A stretch of 5,281 nucleotides of DNA from Candidatus Scatousia excrementipullorum (GTDB taxonomy: Bacteria; Cyanobacteriota; Vampirovibrionia; Gastranaerophilales; Gastranaerophilaceae): assembly GCA_017694215.1 (NCBI GenBank), contig JADIND010000150.1, positions 1-5,281 of the forward strand, written 5' to 3'. The position numbers and the translations under genes were made by a program. Positions 4,717 through 5,281 of this stretch are shown piece after piece (position 1 is the stretch's first letter; each line of letters opens with the position of its first letter). The notes beneath the pieces are model-generated. The model worked only from the letters and a program-made list of their open reading frames with translations. It did not search any database and was not told the origin of the DNA.

Positions 4717-4789
4717 CGGTTAATGTTTCAGAATGACATGAAAAAATCCCCATTCTATTCCTCCTTTATAAAAATGGGGCGAGGGAATA
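4717..4789 (+). repeat. Repeat module C, right copy, with trailing D fragment
   Basis: 4717-4741 is identical to 3-27. CCCCATT (4748-4754) pairs with AATGGGG (4773-4779), keeping the left-copy stem with one exchanged base pair. GGGCGAGGGAATA (4777-4789) repeats the D core found at 122-134. Read on the minus strand, the stem is followed by a run of six Ts (4741-4746), so it could terminate the acetyltransferase transcript that ends at 4824. Confidence 0.75.
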
Positions 4790-4823
4790 CTTTGCATCAT
4801 TGCCTGCTTGAGCCACATTCGTA

Positions 4824-5281
4824 TTACCGCGACAGTAATGCGTAAATTTCAATGTCCTGCAGCTTTCCGCAGCAGCAGGTTTCTGATTTCAGATAACCCT
4901 CTTTTTTAAACCCGAGTTTCTTTAAAAGAGTTTTAACCCTGAAATTCTGCGGATAAATTTGTGCCTTTAGCTTTACCAGTCCGAGAGTTTCAAAACAGAT
5001 TTTTAAAAACTTTCTGCCGGTTTTGTATGTAAATCCGCCCCAGAATTCTTTAAAAAAACACGCACTGACCTCCGCCGAATGCAGCGTGTTTGAATCCCCG
5101 CTAATCTTATCCAGATAAACAAAACCAGCAGGCCTCATTGTGTTAGACTCAAATACAACCCAGAAATACGGCAAAAGTCTTTCCGTGTTCTCAATAAAAT
5201 ATCCGAATAAACTCCTACCGTCCACCGCAAAATCATCATCAAGATATTTTGAATACCTTAAATAGAGAAAAAATAATTTTG
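4824..5281 (-). CDS. GNAT-family N-acetyltransferase, 5' end outside the window
   Basis: The minus-strand frame stays open from its stop at 4824 to the window edge, giving 151 visible residues. The codon at 5223-5225 is GTG, and the frame continues upstream of it (KLFFLYLRYSKYLDDDFA), so that GTG is probably an internal Val and the true start lies beyond 5281. The visible part has the GNAT core: strand 4 (SAEVSACFFKEFWGG), a divergent acetyl-CoA loop and helix 3 (GGFTYKTGRKFLKICFETLG), strand 5 (KLKAQIYPQNFRV) and the typical LLKKLGFKKEGYLK ending. The usual Q/R-x-x-G-x-G/A loop is only loosely kept. It looks closest to the RimJ/RimL-like branch, which acetylates amino groups from acetyl-CoA; the substrate is unknown. 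The C terminus holds a Cys cluster (ETCCCGK). No neighbour shares its strand closely. Confidence 0.75.
   Translation of the reverse strand, partial: KLFFLYLRYSKYLDDDFAVDGRSLFGYFIENTERLLPYFWVVFESNTMRPAGFVYLDKISGDSNTLHSAEVSACFFKEFWGGFTYKTGRKFLKICFETLGLVKLKAQIYPQNFRVKTLLKKLGFKKEGYLKSETCCCGKLQDIEIYALLSR

Noticed and set aside
5223..5225. GTG as start of the acetyltransferase
   Set aside because: There is no SD just upstream, and the frame stays open with protein-like sequence to the window edge, so the gene most likely begins outside.

Overview
The window is AT-rich, gene-dense bacterial DNA with small genes on both strands, Shine-Dalgarno sites of the AGGAG type, strong hairpin terminators and GC-richer repeated sequence between genes. 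The best clue to origin is the 627-residue protein at 2161-4044. Its first ~50 and last ~60 residues match, as I remember it, a multicopy family of unknown function in gut Gastranaerophilales (Melainabacteria/Vampirovibrionia, the non-photosynthetic relatives of cyanobacteria). I infer a Gastranaerophilales-like genome with moderate confidence; no marker gene is present to prove it.

Layout. Bases 1-430 hold no gene, only a mosaic of short hairpin-rich repeats. Next come a small ribbon-helix-helix regulator on the minus strand (434-622) and, divergent from it, a membrane-anchored small-heat-shock-like protein (766-1278) closed by a terminator (1296-1328). A two-gene plus-strand operon follows: a stand-alone CheY-like receiver (1365-1748) whose stop overlaps the start of an exported parvulin prolyl isomerase (1745-2119). 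A bidirectional terminator (2122-2153) separates this from the convergent 627-residue gene (2161-4044). Upstream of that gene lies a 77-residue membrane/coiled-coil protein (4158-4391), also minus. Bases 4392-4823 again hold only repeats, made of the same modules as the left end in a different order. The window ends inside a minus-strand GNAT acetyltransferase (4824 to beyond 5281).

How the genes may work together. Two of the central genes concern protein folding at the cell envelope: a membrane-tethered chaperone-like protein and an exported PPIase. The PPIase is translationally coupled to a single-domain response regulator, which suggests a small signalling/proteostasis group, but this is inference from neighbourhood. 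The RHH protein has no toxin beside it. The 627-residue protein has helical, coiled-coil-prone ends around a long acidic Tyr/Asn/Asp-rich middle and no signal peptide; its job is unknown.

The most unusual material outside the genes is the repeat mosaic. One module pair is about 93% identical at the two ends in the same orientation, another hairpin shows a compensated base-pair change between copies, and a 71-bp inverted-repeat element sits where half of a third module is missing.
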